Under the pieces are notes generated by a model that saw only the letters and a program-made list of their open reading frames with translations, made no database searches and was not told the DNA's origin. Below, piece by piece: positions 36,634 to 51,009 of a stretch of 64,000 bases of DNA (within the stretch, counting starts at the first letter, position 1; every line of letters begins with the position of its first letter). The position numbers were made by a program, and so were the translations under genes. The DNA lies in assembly GCA_022749755.1 (NCBI GenBank), contig CM040441.1, forward strand, positions 2,236,741-2,300,740, written 5' to 3'. The stretch is from Azadirachta indica. Its lineage: Eukaryota; Streptophyta; Magnoliopsida; Sapindales; Meliaceae.

Positions 36634-38040
36634 TTTCACGAGTGCAACTAACAATTTGGTGAGTAAGAAATCTATGGGCATTAGGTTTTAGAAAAGTATG
36701 GCGTCTAAGCAATTTTTTCAGCACGCATTTACTTCAGCATGCATGGAATTTTCCTTTCTAATCAAAATCGTAGCCATTTATTTTCAAGACGACAGGAAAT
36801 CGACTGAAAGTGAAACAACAAGATGACGTCGAAGCTAGCTGTCAAGAAAATAAAACAATGTTCTAATTTTAATTGAAAAATTGAATGCATATACAGTTCA
36901 GTTTAGTGAATTTTTTGCCTCTGTTTGTTGTTTTTAATTCGTGAAGTTGACGATATTAGGTAATTAAGAATATTTGTCTTTTTTAACTTGGGAAATTTTG
37001 AAACACCTGTTTGTTTTTAAGTTTTTGTTTTAAATCGGATAAATAATTTATCAAAACTTTTCTCAAAATTATTACTACCTAAAGTTTATTTACATTATAT
37101 TAATCATATAAAATTAACTTATCATATTATCTTATTTTTAAAGACGTATTGTTTTTTCCTTTTACTCTCTCTCTCTCTCTCCAACCTTTTTTCATTAAGA
37201 TTTTCAATGAAAATATTATTGTTTAAACCTTTATAATATATCTCTTACACTTCCATTTTAATTTAAATTTATTAATGTTGCCCTTTACAGTAAATTTAGT
37301 GTTCATATATTGACCAATTTTTAAGTCTTAAAATAAGAATTTGGTGCAATTTAAATTGATTTAGTACATTATTATGCAATTAACATTCAATTACATCAAA
37401 TCTTGCATCCCAAAACTTTTACTAATATATTAACTAAAATTTGTCTTTATATTAAATGGATTTATCCCCTAATAATTTTTATATATTTATATATGAGATT
37501 TCTGATGGTTGAGATTAAATCTGAAATATATAATTAATACATAATTAATGTATTATATTAACTCATATGTCATATTTAATCTCAACCGTTAGAAATATAT
37601 AAATTTAATGATTTATAAATGAATATAATTATATGTGTAAAAATATAGGGTTACTGATTTTTTCTTTCACAGATATATATGTAGATTAAAAAATTAAAAG
37701 CACTATGATATGTATTTAAAAAACAAACAAATTTAGTTAAAATTGATTATAAATTATTGAAAAAAAATGAAAAATTTTTTACTAATATAAGTCTTATTTA
37801 TTATATGTTTTGTAATTATAAATATTATAATAAGATGTTTAGAAAAATTTTGGATTTATACTATTATAATTTTGCTTGACAATAATTGTAAATGAATAAG
37901 GGACGCGGTCACTTGTAATTTTACTCACTAATGCAATGCATTCAATCTCAATGCTCTCTCTCTCTTCGACTTTTCCAGTGTCCCAGTCCTTTCTCAATTA
38001 TTTTATGATATATAATTATATGTGTCTTCTTTTGAAATGC
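36634..38040. other. P450 copy 5 upstream region and AT-rich DNA
   Basis: Contains the putative promoter of copy 5, with a stretch (AAAGTATGGCGTC near 36692-36704) that resembles the region upstream of copy 1. Also holds a (TC)n run near 37165-37182. No gene. Confidence 0.4.
37470..37665. mobile_element. MITE related to the NTH1 intron copy
   Basis: Shares GGTTGAGATT, the ATAATTAATACATAATTAATG middle (split by A/G changes), CATATGTCATAT and GTGTAAAAATATAGGGTTACTG with the 6216-6445 element. More decayed; borders approximate. Confidence 0.55.
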
Positions 38041-38420
38041 TGGCAGGTTCTAGTTGTTGGTGAAGGCAAAAGCTAGTTAACACCTCTCCGCTTCGGCGGC
38101 CAGCAAAGGCAAAGAATGGACTTCAATCACTAAATAATTTCGTTTTGGAATTCCAAGTATAGCTAGCACGGGAAAGCCTCCGGTCCTGCACGATGTTTGT
38201 AAATATAAAAAATTGAATATGAAATATATATAAATGTAATGCCAAAGTAGAGAGTAGAAAAAACGAGCCAAAATTTTCTTTCTTTGAAATTTTCTCTTGC
38301 ATAGAGATATTTTCCACAACCGGCAACTGCATGCCCTTTGACTTCAGACCGTCTAGCTGACCTCCAATTCCAGCGCAACTAATTTCCCGTCCAGCAAGTC
38401 CAAGTTCTACACCATATGTA
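38041..38420 (-). other. unrecognised coding-like fragment
   Basis: A less AT-rich patch. The minus strand reads VGTYGVELGLAGREISCAGI then GGQLDGLKSKGMQLPVVENI (about 38420-38290), followed by AT-rich sequence that looks intronic and then RTGGFPVLAILGIPKR (about 38190-38145). All three minus frames are open over part of it, so composition could explain the openness. I do not recognise the family. It may be an exon relic of a gene or transposon. Confidence 0.25.
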
Positions 38421-38989
38421 CCAACACAGTGGACCAGATCAACATGAAAGTAAAACTTTATTGATTGTAAAACTTTATTGATTGGAATATATTCCTTGTA
38501 CCATTCAACTTAATTTCTCACGTCATCTCTTCTAGATGATCAATATATATTTCTGTCATCGACATTGATCCTTCGCCTCACCTGATCCTCCCGTTCAACG
38601 CTGACCCTTGCTAGTGTGCCTCACGACTTCCCCAATTCTTGGTGCACATATCCCTTCAACGTTAGGCAGGTTAGGTTGTAAAATTTGTGACTCATATTTA
38701 GTAATAGATACAGTATATTAGGGTACGCTGACATAATCGGGGGTTGAACTTCCCGGAAAGGTCGTCAGTGGTACAAGGGGATGAAACACCCCTTGCTGAA
38801 GGTTAAGGGACAACGCCTCTACCTGTTTACAGTATTGTATATGTGTGTATATATATATGTGTGTGTGTGTTGTATGGGTTTGATTACTATATGAGCCTAA
38901 CTCAACCCGAGCGTAGCCCAAATTTGACCCAAAAGCCGATGCTATAACTTAAAAGTTGTAACTCCTAAGTATAAGTTGTCTCAAGTAAT
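38421..38989. other. intergenic DNA with microsatellite
   Basis: Contains a short direct duplication TGTAAAACTTTATTGATTG-like near 38450-38482 and a (TG/TA)n run near 38838-38870. No gene seen. Confidence 0.4.
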
Positions 38990-41189
38990 AAAGTTTGAAA
39001 GTTTGAGTGTCGGTTCACAATATTTTAGGACAATACGTATACGCCATTATAACACTATCATCTTTTGATTGGATAACTTATAGCAAGGTTGACAACCATC
39101 ACCGACCATTGCTAATTGTTATTGAACATTTTCGAATGTTTTTTTTTTTTTTTAAATTACTATGAATATTATTAGAATCTTTATTAAACTCTCAATATAA
39201 ATTTTTCATTTTTAGTATGAAGCTGAGAAAAAGAATTAAGCGAAAAAAATGACATACATATATTTGAAAAGGATGAAAAGTTATTAATATATATAAGTAT
39301 GAATGTAAATAGATTAATAGGTAGGATAATCTTTTAGAACATTATTTAATGATGTCACGCTAACATTTTGCATTAACCTTAATTTTTTACCAATAATATA
39401 GGAAAATTTTTATTAAATATAACAACAAATGAGAAATTTATATTAACCTTAGTTTCGTTTATTTTCGTATTTCCGCTTTCTCAGTTTCTGCACAGATACT
39501 CATAGCTACCAAAGCATTCAATAGCCATGCAGCAACAAAATGATGTGCAACCCCATCTGAGTATTCATTGTATCTCCCTTGCCCTTTTCTTTCGGATAGC
39601 TGCTATAAGAAACTGTGTAGTCCTCTCGTCTTGGTAATAGTGTTTATAAGCAATTAGCGAATTTAATTTCCATGTTTGCATTTTCCAACAATTCATATTT
39701 ATTGTCTGCATACATCGGCGCTGCCTTAAAATTTTCCACATCCTTTTTCCAATCTCTGACACTTATATAGTTACTTGGTTAAAACGCAATCTAGAATTTC
39801 ACCTTTCAGAACCAACTCAATTATTTTCTATATTTGCTGACACTTGCAAATTTTGTTGAATTTTTTAAAAACAGTGAGAAAAGAAAGTAGAGGACACCAC
39901 AACCAAGACTGCTTATTGAAGAATAGTAAAAAAAGCTTTTTTTTTTTTCGTTATACAACTTTTCAATTTTTAAAATATAAGGTACTTTCATTTTATTCAC
40001 CTTTTTTAATAATATCCAATTTTTTATTATAAATTTAAAATAAAATAAAATAAAAATTAATATTTATAAGCAAAACTATTAATTGATATTGTATATCAAT
40101 CATATTCTGTCTTCTACGTCACATGGAATTACATAAGATAAATTATTCGTTAAAACTAAATTTATTTAATTATCAAAGTTTTATTAAATAAATGATGAGA
40201 AGATAATTTTTTAGTGCAATAATGCATGTTTGGGATTGCGTAAGATTATTGGGTAAATTCTCGCTGATTTTAAGAGTAAAAATAAATAAATAATTTATAA
40301 AAGTAACAATAAGTAAAAAAAATTAATAAAATAATAAAATTTAATACAACACTATATCTGGTGTGTGATTATACTGTAAAATATTAATTATGTAAAAAAT
40401 ATTTTACTATTTATTATATATTATTACTTTTAATTAATAATTAAATAATTCAAAAGTGTTAATAACAATAATTGTTACTTTTTAGCACTGATTTACTCTT
40501 GTGATTGCGTCAAAAGCCTGCAATATGTACATATAATTATAACACGTGTCATCTTTCAATTGAGTAACTTTAAAGTAGTAGGTTCATTACAAAATACTGC
40601 TAATTATTATTGACCATGATTGTTACTACGAATATCATTAGAATTCTTATTGTACTCTCAATGTAAATTTTTTATTTTTAATATGAAGTTAAGAAAGAGA
40701 ATAAATTAAAAAAGAAATGATACAGATATATTTGAAAAGTATGAAAAGTTATTAATTATATATAAATATGAATATAAATAGAGCAATTACGTAGAATAAT
40801 TTTTTAGAACATAAATTAATGATGTCACGCTAACGCTTTGCATTAACCTTTATTTTCTACTACTAATATAGGAAAATCTTTTTTAAATACAACAACCAAT
40901 CAGAATTTCGCATGTAAATGGAGTAAAATTCCACAGTTTATTTCTGGACAGATGCTCATAGCCACCAAAGCGTTGAATATGCATATAGCCAAGCCGTGTA
41001 TTCATTCTATCTCCTTCTCCCTTTCTTTGGAATATTTGCTATGAGAAATTGTGCGCTCCTCTCCTCTTAGTCATAGTCCTTATCAATGAATTTAATTTCC
41101 ACGTTCTTTTTTTCCAATAAGTCGTATATATTGTCTACATACATCCGTGCTACTCTCTTAGTCTTTTGATTCACTCGTTCTTTAAAGCC

Positions 41190-41224
<35 letters not shown>

Positions 41225-41859
41225 GTCTATAGATGCCCACAGCCCTCTTAGTCTTAGTCTAGCTTTGTCTTTATTGGCTGATTTTCCACATCCTTTTTCC
41301 AATCTTTGTCATTTATACGGTTTCTTGGTCAAAACGGTAACTAGAATATCACCTATCAACGCAAACTCAGTTTTTTTTTTCTATATTTGCTGTCACTGGC
41401 AAATTTTGTAGAATTTTCGAAAAACATTTTTGATATGGGACTTTGCAATTTTTAAAATGTAAGGTAATTTCATTTTATTCAATTTTTTTATTATAATTTA
41501 AAAAGTAAAATAAAAAGTTAATATTTGTAACAAAAACTATTAATTGATATTTTATAGCATTCATATTCTATCTTCTAAGTGATCACATGGAATAAAACTA
41601 TAAGAATTCCTCTTGGCAACATTAGTTGATATCTATATTCATGGTCTATTTTATAGCAATGATATTCATCTCTATTAAAACTAAATTTATCCTACGCAAA
41701 GCATTATTAAATAACCAATGAAAAGATAAGTTTTTAATACATGAATGCATGTTTGCGATTGCATAAGATTATTGGACAAATTCTTGTAGATTTTTTGGGT
41801 GTAAAAAGGTAACTAAGCACTATACCATATAATCGAAAATGTATTTAAATTACAAAATT

Positions 41860-42600
41860 AACAAAGTAATAAATAATAAAAATTTACAAACATAACAAAC
41901 AAAAAATCGTTAAATCAAAAAAAAAAAATCATAAAATTAACAAAAACTAATAGAATTAACAAGATAATAAATAATAAATCATTATTAAATTAACAAATAA
42001 ATAAATCATAAAATTAAAAATAAATAATAAAATTTACAAAATAATGAATAATAAATCATCATTAAATTAAAAAACAGTAAAATAATAAATCATAAAATTA
42101 ATAATTAATAAGAAAATTAACAAAATAATAAAATTTAATAAAAGATTATATTTGTTTTGTGATTGTACCAAAAAATATCAGTTATATAAAACATATTTTT
42201 ATATTTTATGATAATTATTACTTTTAATTAAAATTAAATAATTCAAGAGTTAATAACAAAAATTTTTATTTTTTAGGACAATTATTGATTTACTCTCATG
42301 ATTGCGTCAAAAAACATGTGATACTTACATGTCATTATAATAAATGTCATCTTTTTATTGAACAATTTACAGCTAGATTGACTACCATAGTCGACCATTG
42401 CTAACTGTTGTTGGCCCATTATTAAAATAATAAATAATAGAATCATAAAATTAACAAAAATATCATAAACAATAAGTCATTAAATCATTAAATCAACAAG
42501 ACATAGACAAATAAATAATAAAATTAACAAAACAATAAATAAATAAATCATAAAATTAACAATGAGTAATGAAATTAACAAAATAATAAAAAATTTAATA
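41860..42600. repeat. AT-rich short tandem arrays
   Basis: Runs built from AATAAATCATAAAATTAAC and AAAATAATAAATAATAAATC (41860-42140, 42420-42600), with a related array at 45060-45300. They sit inside the larger repeat block. Confidence 0.7.
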
Positions 42601-45229
42601 CACAATTATATTTTGCTATGTGATTGTGCTATAAAAAAAATATTAATTATATAAACTTTTTTTTTTTGTTTTGTTATATTAAATTTTTTGTAATTAATAA
42701 TTAAATAATTCAAAGTGTTAATGAAAAAAATTGTAAAAGTGTGCCATGGCTGTCGCCCATAACAATTAACCAGTTATCGCCGTTGGTAGTTGGTGGTTAC
42801 CAACTGTTTGGGTTTTCATGAATATTATTGAAATTCTTTTTAAATACTTTATGCGACAGTACCATTATTATCGTTGTATGATCAATCGTTCATTATAAAT
42901 ATAAAGTTGAATCGATATCACTCATGATTCATAGGATTAGTATTCATTCCAGTCGAAACACATGTTAGACCTTATTTTCCTATGTCTTAAAAACCGCTGC
43001 AACTCGATATCATGACAAAGCCCATAAACAACAAGTCAGACCCATGATGAGAATAGAAAGGGAAAATTTGGTTGATGAAATAGCATTTATCTCAACTAAA
43101 GCCAAATCAGTTAATCTAAATAGGCCCAGTAAAAGGTCAAATAACCTAGTATATCTTAATTAGAATTCAACTATGATTAAAATTCTAATAAACCTAGGAA
43201 AAATGAATGGCATATAAGTAGGGTAAAAGAAGAGAGAAATAACATTTTCTCACAAACATAAAATTTTATTGGTTGATAACAGGCAAAATCTGATATTAGC
43301 GTAGCCTTTTTCTTTTCTTTATCCTTATGTGACATCAATTCTTTTTTCATATAGAATTCAATTTCTCCTTTTATTTAATTGAAAAAGGAGGTAAATAAAT
43401 AATAAAGGAAAGAATTGAAAAGAAATACCATTAGTTACTTTCATGAAACTGATGAATTAAAAAGACTTCTTTATACTAGTGTCTATTACAAACCTAATTA
43501 CACGTGAATTACTTATGGATAGGGATTTATGTGTGAGTTAATTAATAAAGTAAAATCTTATTTAGACTAAAAGATTGTAAAAATTACAATCAAACAAGAA
43601 GAATTTTTAAATTTTAAGTGTATCCTAGAACTATTATAGTTCTACTATATTTCTTGCATGCATCAAAAGGCTACCTGTTAGGTCAATTAATACACCAGTG
43701 TTCTTTTTACTGCAACTTGAATAAATTACTTAAAAGAGTATTAATGCTAATACTTAGGCTTGAAATTTTCAGTAATCCAATGTATCCGGACATTAAGGCA
43801 TAGTTGGATGCTAAAAATTAAATTAGTTGTGTATAGTAACAATAAAATGATACATAAACTCAACTAAGTTTTTTTTTTCTTCTTCTTCTCTTTTCTCTCT
43901 CATTTTTTTTTTTTTCTAAAATACTAACATTACAGTTAGGGTTCTACTAAAACCTCTACACAAGGATTCTAATAGTTATATCCAAGTAAAAATTTTGTGC
44001 ACAGAATGTGAGTTATCTATTCTCACATATATAGGAGAAATATATGAGGGAAATTCCTCCCAAGAGTCTCTGTAGGAGGATGTCTACCTTCTCTTTTTTC
44101 GTTAGGAGGATAGCCAAGTGTGTAGCTCTTTAATTACATCATTTGCTACCTTTCTTTGTTTCCTCTAGATATGTCCACGTATGGCCCTCATATCTTAATT
44201 AGTCCTTAGTCTTCAACTAAATTTTCACACTCTTTATTCCAATAACTAAATTCATATCCATGCACCACCCTACGATACATATTTGCCATCGCTACCAAAG
44301 AGTTAAACTTGAAGCCAAATAAGAAGTCTAAACTTTTTACATCGAATTAAAGGATGAATATTTAATTTCCACAAGTAGTTGAAGCATCCATACCCTTGAA
44401 GCTGATTTTAAGAAAGTTATTGGAATAAGGTAATTATTATTCACAAAAGGTAATAATTATATGAAAAGTTGATTGCTCCAGCTTTACTTATAATTAATTT
44501 GTTTACTCTATGAAACTAGCAATCATAACATAGTTGTCAAAATTCAACTAAAAAGGCGATAAGAAAATCAACACTGAAAAGTTGGTTTTTAACACAAAAA
44601 TGAACGATGGTTTAATTTAGGAAATAGATATAAGGAAGTAGAGGGGACCACAACCAAGAGCACTTATTGAAGAATTGTAAGAAAAGTTTTTCGATGTCCG
44701 ACTTTTCAATGTTAAAAATGTAAAGTGCTTTTTATTCACATATTTTTTTTAAAATACTGTCCAAGTTTTTTTAATTATAATTTTAAAAATAAAATAAAAA
44801 ATTATTATTAGTAATGAATAGTTATAAAAGTATCTGTCGTGGCAACATTATTGATATCTATATTCATGGCCTATTTTATAGCAACGATAGTCATCTATAT
44901 TAAAACTAAATTTATCTAATGCGAAGCTTTATTAAATAACCGAGGAAAATATAAGTTTTTAACGCAACAATGTGTGTTTGGGATAGCATAAGATTATTGG
45001 ACAAAATCTCATAGATTTTCTGGGGGTAAACAAATAATTAAACACTAAACCACACTCTCAAAAATATATTTAAATTATTAAATTAACAAAGTAATAAAAA
45101 TAAATCATAAAATTAACAAAATAATAAATAATAAAGCATTTAATTAAAGAAAATAATAAATAAATAAATCATAAAATTAACAATAAATAATATAATTAAC
45201 AAGATAATAAATAATAAATCATCATTAAA

Positions 45230-45520
45230 TTAACAAAACAAAACAATAAATAAATAAATCATAAAATTAACAATAAATAATAAAATCATATAAAACATGC
45301 AATAAGAAGCCATAAACCAAAGATTATATAATTGGGGACTAAGACTCTTACGAACAATAGCCTCCCACAGCTCTATTACCGAACTCGTTTGCTGAAGAGT
45401 GATCCGGAAATGGGAAGCTAGCCAATGCCAAAGCAAGCTAGCAAAATCACAACTTTCAAATAAATAATTAACATCTTCAGAACAACAAAAGCGTGGACAA
45501 GCTATCTATTCTTTAAATAA
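45230..45520 (-). pseudogene. LINE-type reverse transcriptase tail fragment (zf-RVT region)
   Basis: The minus strand encodes SEDVNYLFESCDFASLLWHW to ITLQQTSSVIELWEAIVRK and LYNLWF, with the pattern of the Zn-binding reverse transcriptase tail found in plant LINE-derived proteins (xxxxHLFxxCxxAxxxW...). It is short and followed by AT-rich sequence. The 58560-59100 fragment shares the QLQN/YNLWFxAxYC stretch, so both probably come from one family. Confidence 0.55.
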
Positions 45521-46760
45521 ATAAAAATAAAATAATTACTTTTACATGTGCTTTGTTGAATTTTGAATGTCAATTATAAATAATAAATATATTATGAAAA
45601 AATAACTAAACTAGCTAATAGTTTCTCCTACATATTTACAAAAATGATCAAGTTATCGTAATTTATGATGCTGTAGAAAAATATTTTTTTATTTTGAATT
45701 TGTAAGGCAATCATTACTAGAACAAAATTTTTAAATATTGCAAAGGATTGAAAACTTTTTATTCTTAGGCAACATTTGTTTTTTTATCTGAACTCTGAAT
45801 ATGATTGAAATATGAATTTAAGTGAAATATAAGTTTGCATAATATGTTTATTTTTTATTTTAAAATATTAAAAAAAATAAGTATTAAATTATTTATTTTG
45901 ACAAAATAAAAAGTGTGAAAAATGATTTTTAACATATATATCCTTTTAAATAATATACTTGTATTCATAATAATTTTGATTATATTCCCATAATAGTAGA
46001 TAAAAAATTAATAGATTATATTAGTATGTATATTGTTTATTTATTTGATATATGATTTTTGAAAAAAAAAATTTACAATCGATGATACAAAGATTAATAA
46101 AAATTAAATAAAATAAATGTTATATTATAATATAGTTGTAATTATGTAAATATATAAATTTATTGTAATAATTAAAGTATAAAATAAATAAAATTAAAAA
46201 GACAAGTAGAGGGGACCCAAAATAAGTCAAAAAAAATAGTTAATTATAGTTTAATTTGTTAATAAATAAATTAATAAAATAGGGATATTTTTGAAAAGTA
46301 AAAATATAAAATTATTCAGATATTTACTTATTTAGATTTACGTCAAAAACTTTAATTTAATTATATTTAAATATTTTGAACAAATATTTAGATATAAGTA
46401 AAAAAATAAATTTTTTAAATATGTGAATAACTATATTTAGACTTTAGTCAAAAAGAAAAAAAAAACGATCCCTTAATATGAAGTTGAGAATGAGAGACTA
46501 ATCTGAAAAATAAGAAAAAAAGTCACACACATATATTTGAAAAGTGTGAAAAGTTGCTAGTTATGTACAAGTAGAATGTAAATAGACGAATTATGTATGA
46601 TAATTTCTTGGAATATAAATTAATGATGTCACGCTAACCTTTTGCATTAAGCAAAAATTTTTAAAAGAAAAATAAACTTTTATTTTCTACTAATAATATA
46701 TAAAAGTCTTTATTAAGTACAACAACCGATCAGAATTTTATGCATGCATTGAGTCAGTTT

Positions 46761-49363
46761 CTCTTGCAATAGACATGCAAACATTATTTTAGGTTTATAA
46801 TACATAATTTTTTTTTTTATATGATAAATTATATTTTTCATTTAGTATTGTAATCATATGATTATAATATGAATATTTTTGTGACGATAAAAAGAAAAAT
46901 GCATTTCCATCATTTCTCTTATGGTTTGTTAAGGATGATAAATTTTTTTTACATATATGGGGCTCACAGGCTCTTAGTCATTCGGACCAATTTTAATTCA
47001 TTTTTAATTGTATGTTGGTGAAAATATATTTTTACATTCTCAGTCAAAATTTCGGGCTGTTGATAGTCAAAATTGGAACATCGGCGCTCTTGTTATTGAT
47101 AGGTTCATTTACTACATCCTAAACTTTATTCACGAGGCGTTATATGATTATTCTACATATACACTTACGTACCTCATAGAATACGATATTTGATCAGTCG
47201 GTGGACAAAATTCTGATGACTGGCATTTGCAGATAAACTTAACATGACAGCGAAAAGAATGCAGAGTATGAATGCAAACGCAGTCAATTTTGATAGGCTT
47301 CAAGGGCTGAGCTTGAACAATAGACAATCAGTTTCAGAAGAAACTTTCATGGTTTGTAAGGCTTGCTTGTATCGTTTGCACAACAGCTGTATCAAAAAGT
47401 GAGAATTGTTCAAGCTTAGACTTTCTAGACTTTTTTTGTTTTTAATTTTTAGATGAAAGTGATAAATCTCACCCAAAATCAATCAACTTGTTACTTGAAG
47501 AATTTGGGATAACTTGAGCGTGTTCAAAACCTTCCATACTATGTTTAAGAACAATTTCTAGACTATATAAACCCTAATATTTGATAAACTCTAAAAGTGA
47601 CCATATATTACATCATTATTTAATACGATCATATTTAGTTGTTCAAACTAAAATTATCCTTAAGTAAATTAAAAAGTTCTTATTTCTTTTAAAAGGAAAT
47701 TTCTATTTCATCTTGTCTTTCTGGTCAACTCTATTATTCATAAATTAGATAATATTCTACCATACTTTTCACATTATTCATAATGGTAATCAACTAAATT
47801 TTTTAAATAGAGTATCGAAAATCTATTGGAAGGCAATTGTTTTCCGAAATATTATACAACTATGTATACAATCGATAAATTACCGAGAGTCATTTTAAAT
47901 TACATTTATTACAATCAATATTAAATTGAAAATTTTATAACTAAAGTAGTAATGAGTAATTTAATCAACAATAATTTAAATAATCCAAATTATTGGTCTA
48001 AAAGCACGTCGATCACTTATAATAAATTATGATTAATTATAATATGTGTCAATTCAATGTATAGAAAGTCAAAATTAACCCAAAAGAAGAAATGGAAAAG
48101 TGGAAGTTTTACAATTAAACGGTGAAGTTGTTGCCATAAAACAAAGTATTTTGACAAATTCTGAAATCTTGCAATAAAATATTTTGTGCACTAATTTATG
48201 AAAGTAAGTTGGATTCTGAATAACGACATTTACTTCATTTACATACAGAGAAATTTAAAGAGACTAGCATCATTTGTCCACTTACTGCGTGTCAACTTGA
48301 AAATGATTTTAATATTAAATCGTACAAGCAATTATATTGCCATACTCTAATTCAGATTCGAGAAGGTTTATAGCAGTATTATGTTATAAAAACAGTGAAA
48401 ACAAGCCAAAACGAAAAACAACAACAACAAAAAATATGACAAAACAACAGTACCCTTATCACCAAGAAGAAGATTGCTCTGTTTTTTGTTGTCCTTAGCT
48501 TGTGCTTTTGCAGAATATATTTTGTTATTGAGATCCAATTAGTATGGTGTTGCTTAATTTGGTTGGCTTGTTAAGCTAAAAATTCTGGATTTTGTTTTCT
48601 TCTTCCCTCAAAATAAAAAGAGAAAGACGAATGAGCCGTGAATGTTTGAACTCAATATACTCATGAACTACAGAAACAAATTGTTTTCTTTTCTGCTTAA
48701 TTATTATATCATAACAAAAATAAACCCATGCACGCATAAGCAATAAATAACACAAAACACTTATACATACAAGATTTCTATGTATCTTAATTAATTTAAA
48801 CACAAAGAAAGTGGAATATTTTAATGATTTGATCACATAACGAAGGTCATAATATCAGCTTGATTATGTGTCAAGTGTCTTTAGTATGCTAAATATTTCT
48901 ATAGGATTATTGCCATACTTGTAAATATCTCACATTTATTATCTATATTTTCTTTCCTTTATTATTTTCGTTACAAAGCCTATATAAAACACTCTCTTAT
49001 ACTCATATTTCAATTTCCAGCACATCTTTCCCGCTCTCTTGAGTTTGCATTTTTCATTCAAATCTTTAAAAACTTTTGTAGCAATTATTAATATTTAACA
49101 TTCTTGATAATTATAATAATTAAAAAACCGCTGCCGTCCGAAAAATAAAAATATTAATAATAAAAAAAAAAAAAAAACCTCAACTCTTAAAGTTCTATTA
49201 TTTGGAAGTAGATTTTTGAAAGTATGATGTGCTTGGCCTCTAGCCTCACCTTTGAATTCAAGTACATGGTTTGTGAATTTTATTCTATTAATAGTTTCTG
49301 AAAACTAAATTTATTATTCATTTAATTTCAAAGTTCATTTGTATTTTGGCTGTTTATGTATAT
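46761..49363. other. AT-rich DNA, no gene recognised
   Basis: A TATA-like CCTATATAAAACACTCTC at about 48980 followed by a pyrimidine-rich leader (to about 49080) could be a relic promoter or LTR; no gene follows it on the plus strand. Small open frames here match nothing I know. Confidence 0.4.
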
Positions 49364-49371
49364 AGTAGGTT

Positions 49372-49787
49372 ATAGTGCTGGATACAGTTCGGTTCGGTTT
49401 AAATTCTGCCTAAATCAGACAAGACAAAAAAATTTTGAGCTTTTTACTTTTAGAATTGGAATTGGGCTGAATATAAATAAAAACTGGATCGTAATTGAAC
49501 ATATATGAACCGAATGGAACTTGTGAGTTTCAATTTGGTTTTTAAGTTTTGACCTTTTAACTCTTTAATTTATTTGTAACTTTCTCAAAATATTTCTGTT
49601 TTAATACTAAATTATTAAAAAAAAGTATTTTTGTCTCAGCTTGGGTTTTTCACTAATACACAAAAAATATTGGTTTATTAAGAATTAGAACTGAACTTGA
49701 ATTGAATATTATGCAAAACCAAATCAAATTCATCAATTATGGTCTAGGCCAATTCGGTTTTTCATTTTTTTTTTTTGGCCTAATTCT
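49372..49787. mobile_element. hAT-type MITE with 8-bp target duplication
   Basis: A 416 bp element flanked by perfect AGTAGGTT copies (49364-49371 and 49788-49795). Near the left end is CAGTTCGGTTCGGTTT, near the right end CAATTCGGTTTTTC. Same family as the copies at 23888 and 55740. Confidence 0.8.
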
Positions 49788-49795
49788 AGTAGGTT

Positions 49796-51009
49796 GGCTA
49801 AGAATTATATACAACTGGTGAGATTTAATTTTCTCATTTATTTATTAATACTAATAATTTCTAGATTTTCTTATTTTGTGGCAAATTAAAGGATATTTGT
49901 GAAATTTTATATGTATCAGCTTGGTCGTGGTTTTAGTGGAAACAACAAGTCTACTAATCAAGAAAATATCCTTCTAAAGTAAGTAACTCTTTTTTTTTTT
50001 TTTTTTTTTTGGTAATAATATAAATTGAAACCATTAAACGAATATTTGAAATCTGTAATTATTTCTACCTGCAATCTAATTATATATCAAGTTCGATCAA
50101 TTCCATTGAATCATGATCATGCAGCAGAAGATAAATCTTGAAACCACCATTATAAACTCGATTACATGCAAAATCCAGAGAGCAAGCAAAACCACAAAAC
50201 ACAAACACTCCATTACGAGTACTGTAAATCACCGTATCAGGCAAAAATCCACAAATACAAACCCAATATTACACTCTAAATAACAAGAGCAAATTCATGC
50301 GATCAAAATAGCACAATATTTTTAAAACATACATTGGTTCTTCTCTTTGGCTTGAAAATAAAAAGAATAAACGAATTGGCTCTATACATTCTGCAAGAAA
50401 TTAAATGCTAGCTCTATTGAGTGCAAATTTGTTCTAAGAAGCAGTGCTTTAAGATTAAGAGAAATGCTCTAAGGACTAGTGTCTTTTTGTTCTTAATTTG
50501 TCAAAATGAAGTATGTATACCGAGCTCATAATTATCAATTCCATGTGTGAATAGGACAGTATAATCGCACATAGTTATCTATTATGTATCCAAGAAGATT
50601 AGGAGTTGCCACCAAAATTTCATAAGAGTGAAACTAAAACTTGAGCTCCTAATTACCATACATATGCGTTTTCAAATGATCCAAATTGAAATAATTCAAT
50701 AATTCTTAATAAAGATATAATCATCAAAGTCATTACAAGATAACAGTGAAAAAAAAAACATGTTTTATATTAATAATTTCGATAGGAACATTTAAAGTTC
50801 TTACAATTTATATTATAGTCTTACTTGGATCTGGTACGACGACCAAAAACTTGAGCAAGCAACAAGCGTAAGAAGCCTATATGTGTAAAGTCAAGCCAGC
50901 TATCAGATAGAAATTATTGCTTTGTATTTAATTTACAATAATATTAAACGAACGAATTACGTTTCAGGTATTGTAAGCAATAAAAAGTCACATATAATTG
51001 CTCATGTGA
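49796..51009. other. AT-rich DNA, nothing recognised
   Basis: Holds a poly(T) run (49989-50010). No coding or repeat structure that I can support. Confidence 0.4.

Larger units (their letters stand above)
38990..46760. repeat. degenerate large repeat block, three to four copies
   Basis: A module containing TTAATGATGTCACGCTAAC, then TTTGCATTAA and an AATATA(G)GAAAATC-like tract recurs near 39340-39400, 40810-40880 and 46620-46700. Its 5' part (ATGAAGTTGAGAA-like to TATTTGAAAAG) precedes it each time. A second module (ATTATTGGACAAA, GATATCTATATTCATGG, AAACTAAATTTAT) recurs near 40150-40260, 41620-41790 and 44860-45010. A third (GGACCACAACCAAGA) is at 39893 and 44645. Unit length is about 1.5 kb between the first two copies. 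No coding capacity is evident. Origin, whether retroelement or locally duplicated DNA, is unknown. Confidence 0.65.

Noticed and set aside
38077..38378. Three overlapping minus-strand open frames
   Set aside because: Simultaneous openness in all frames suggests composition; kept only as one low-confidence fragment.
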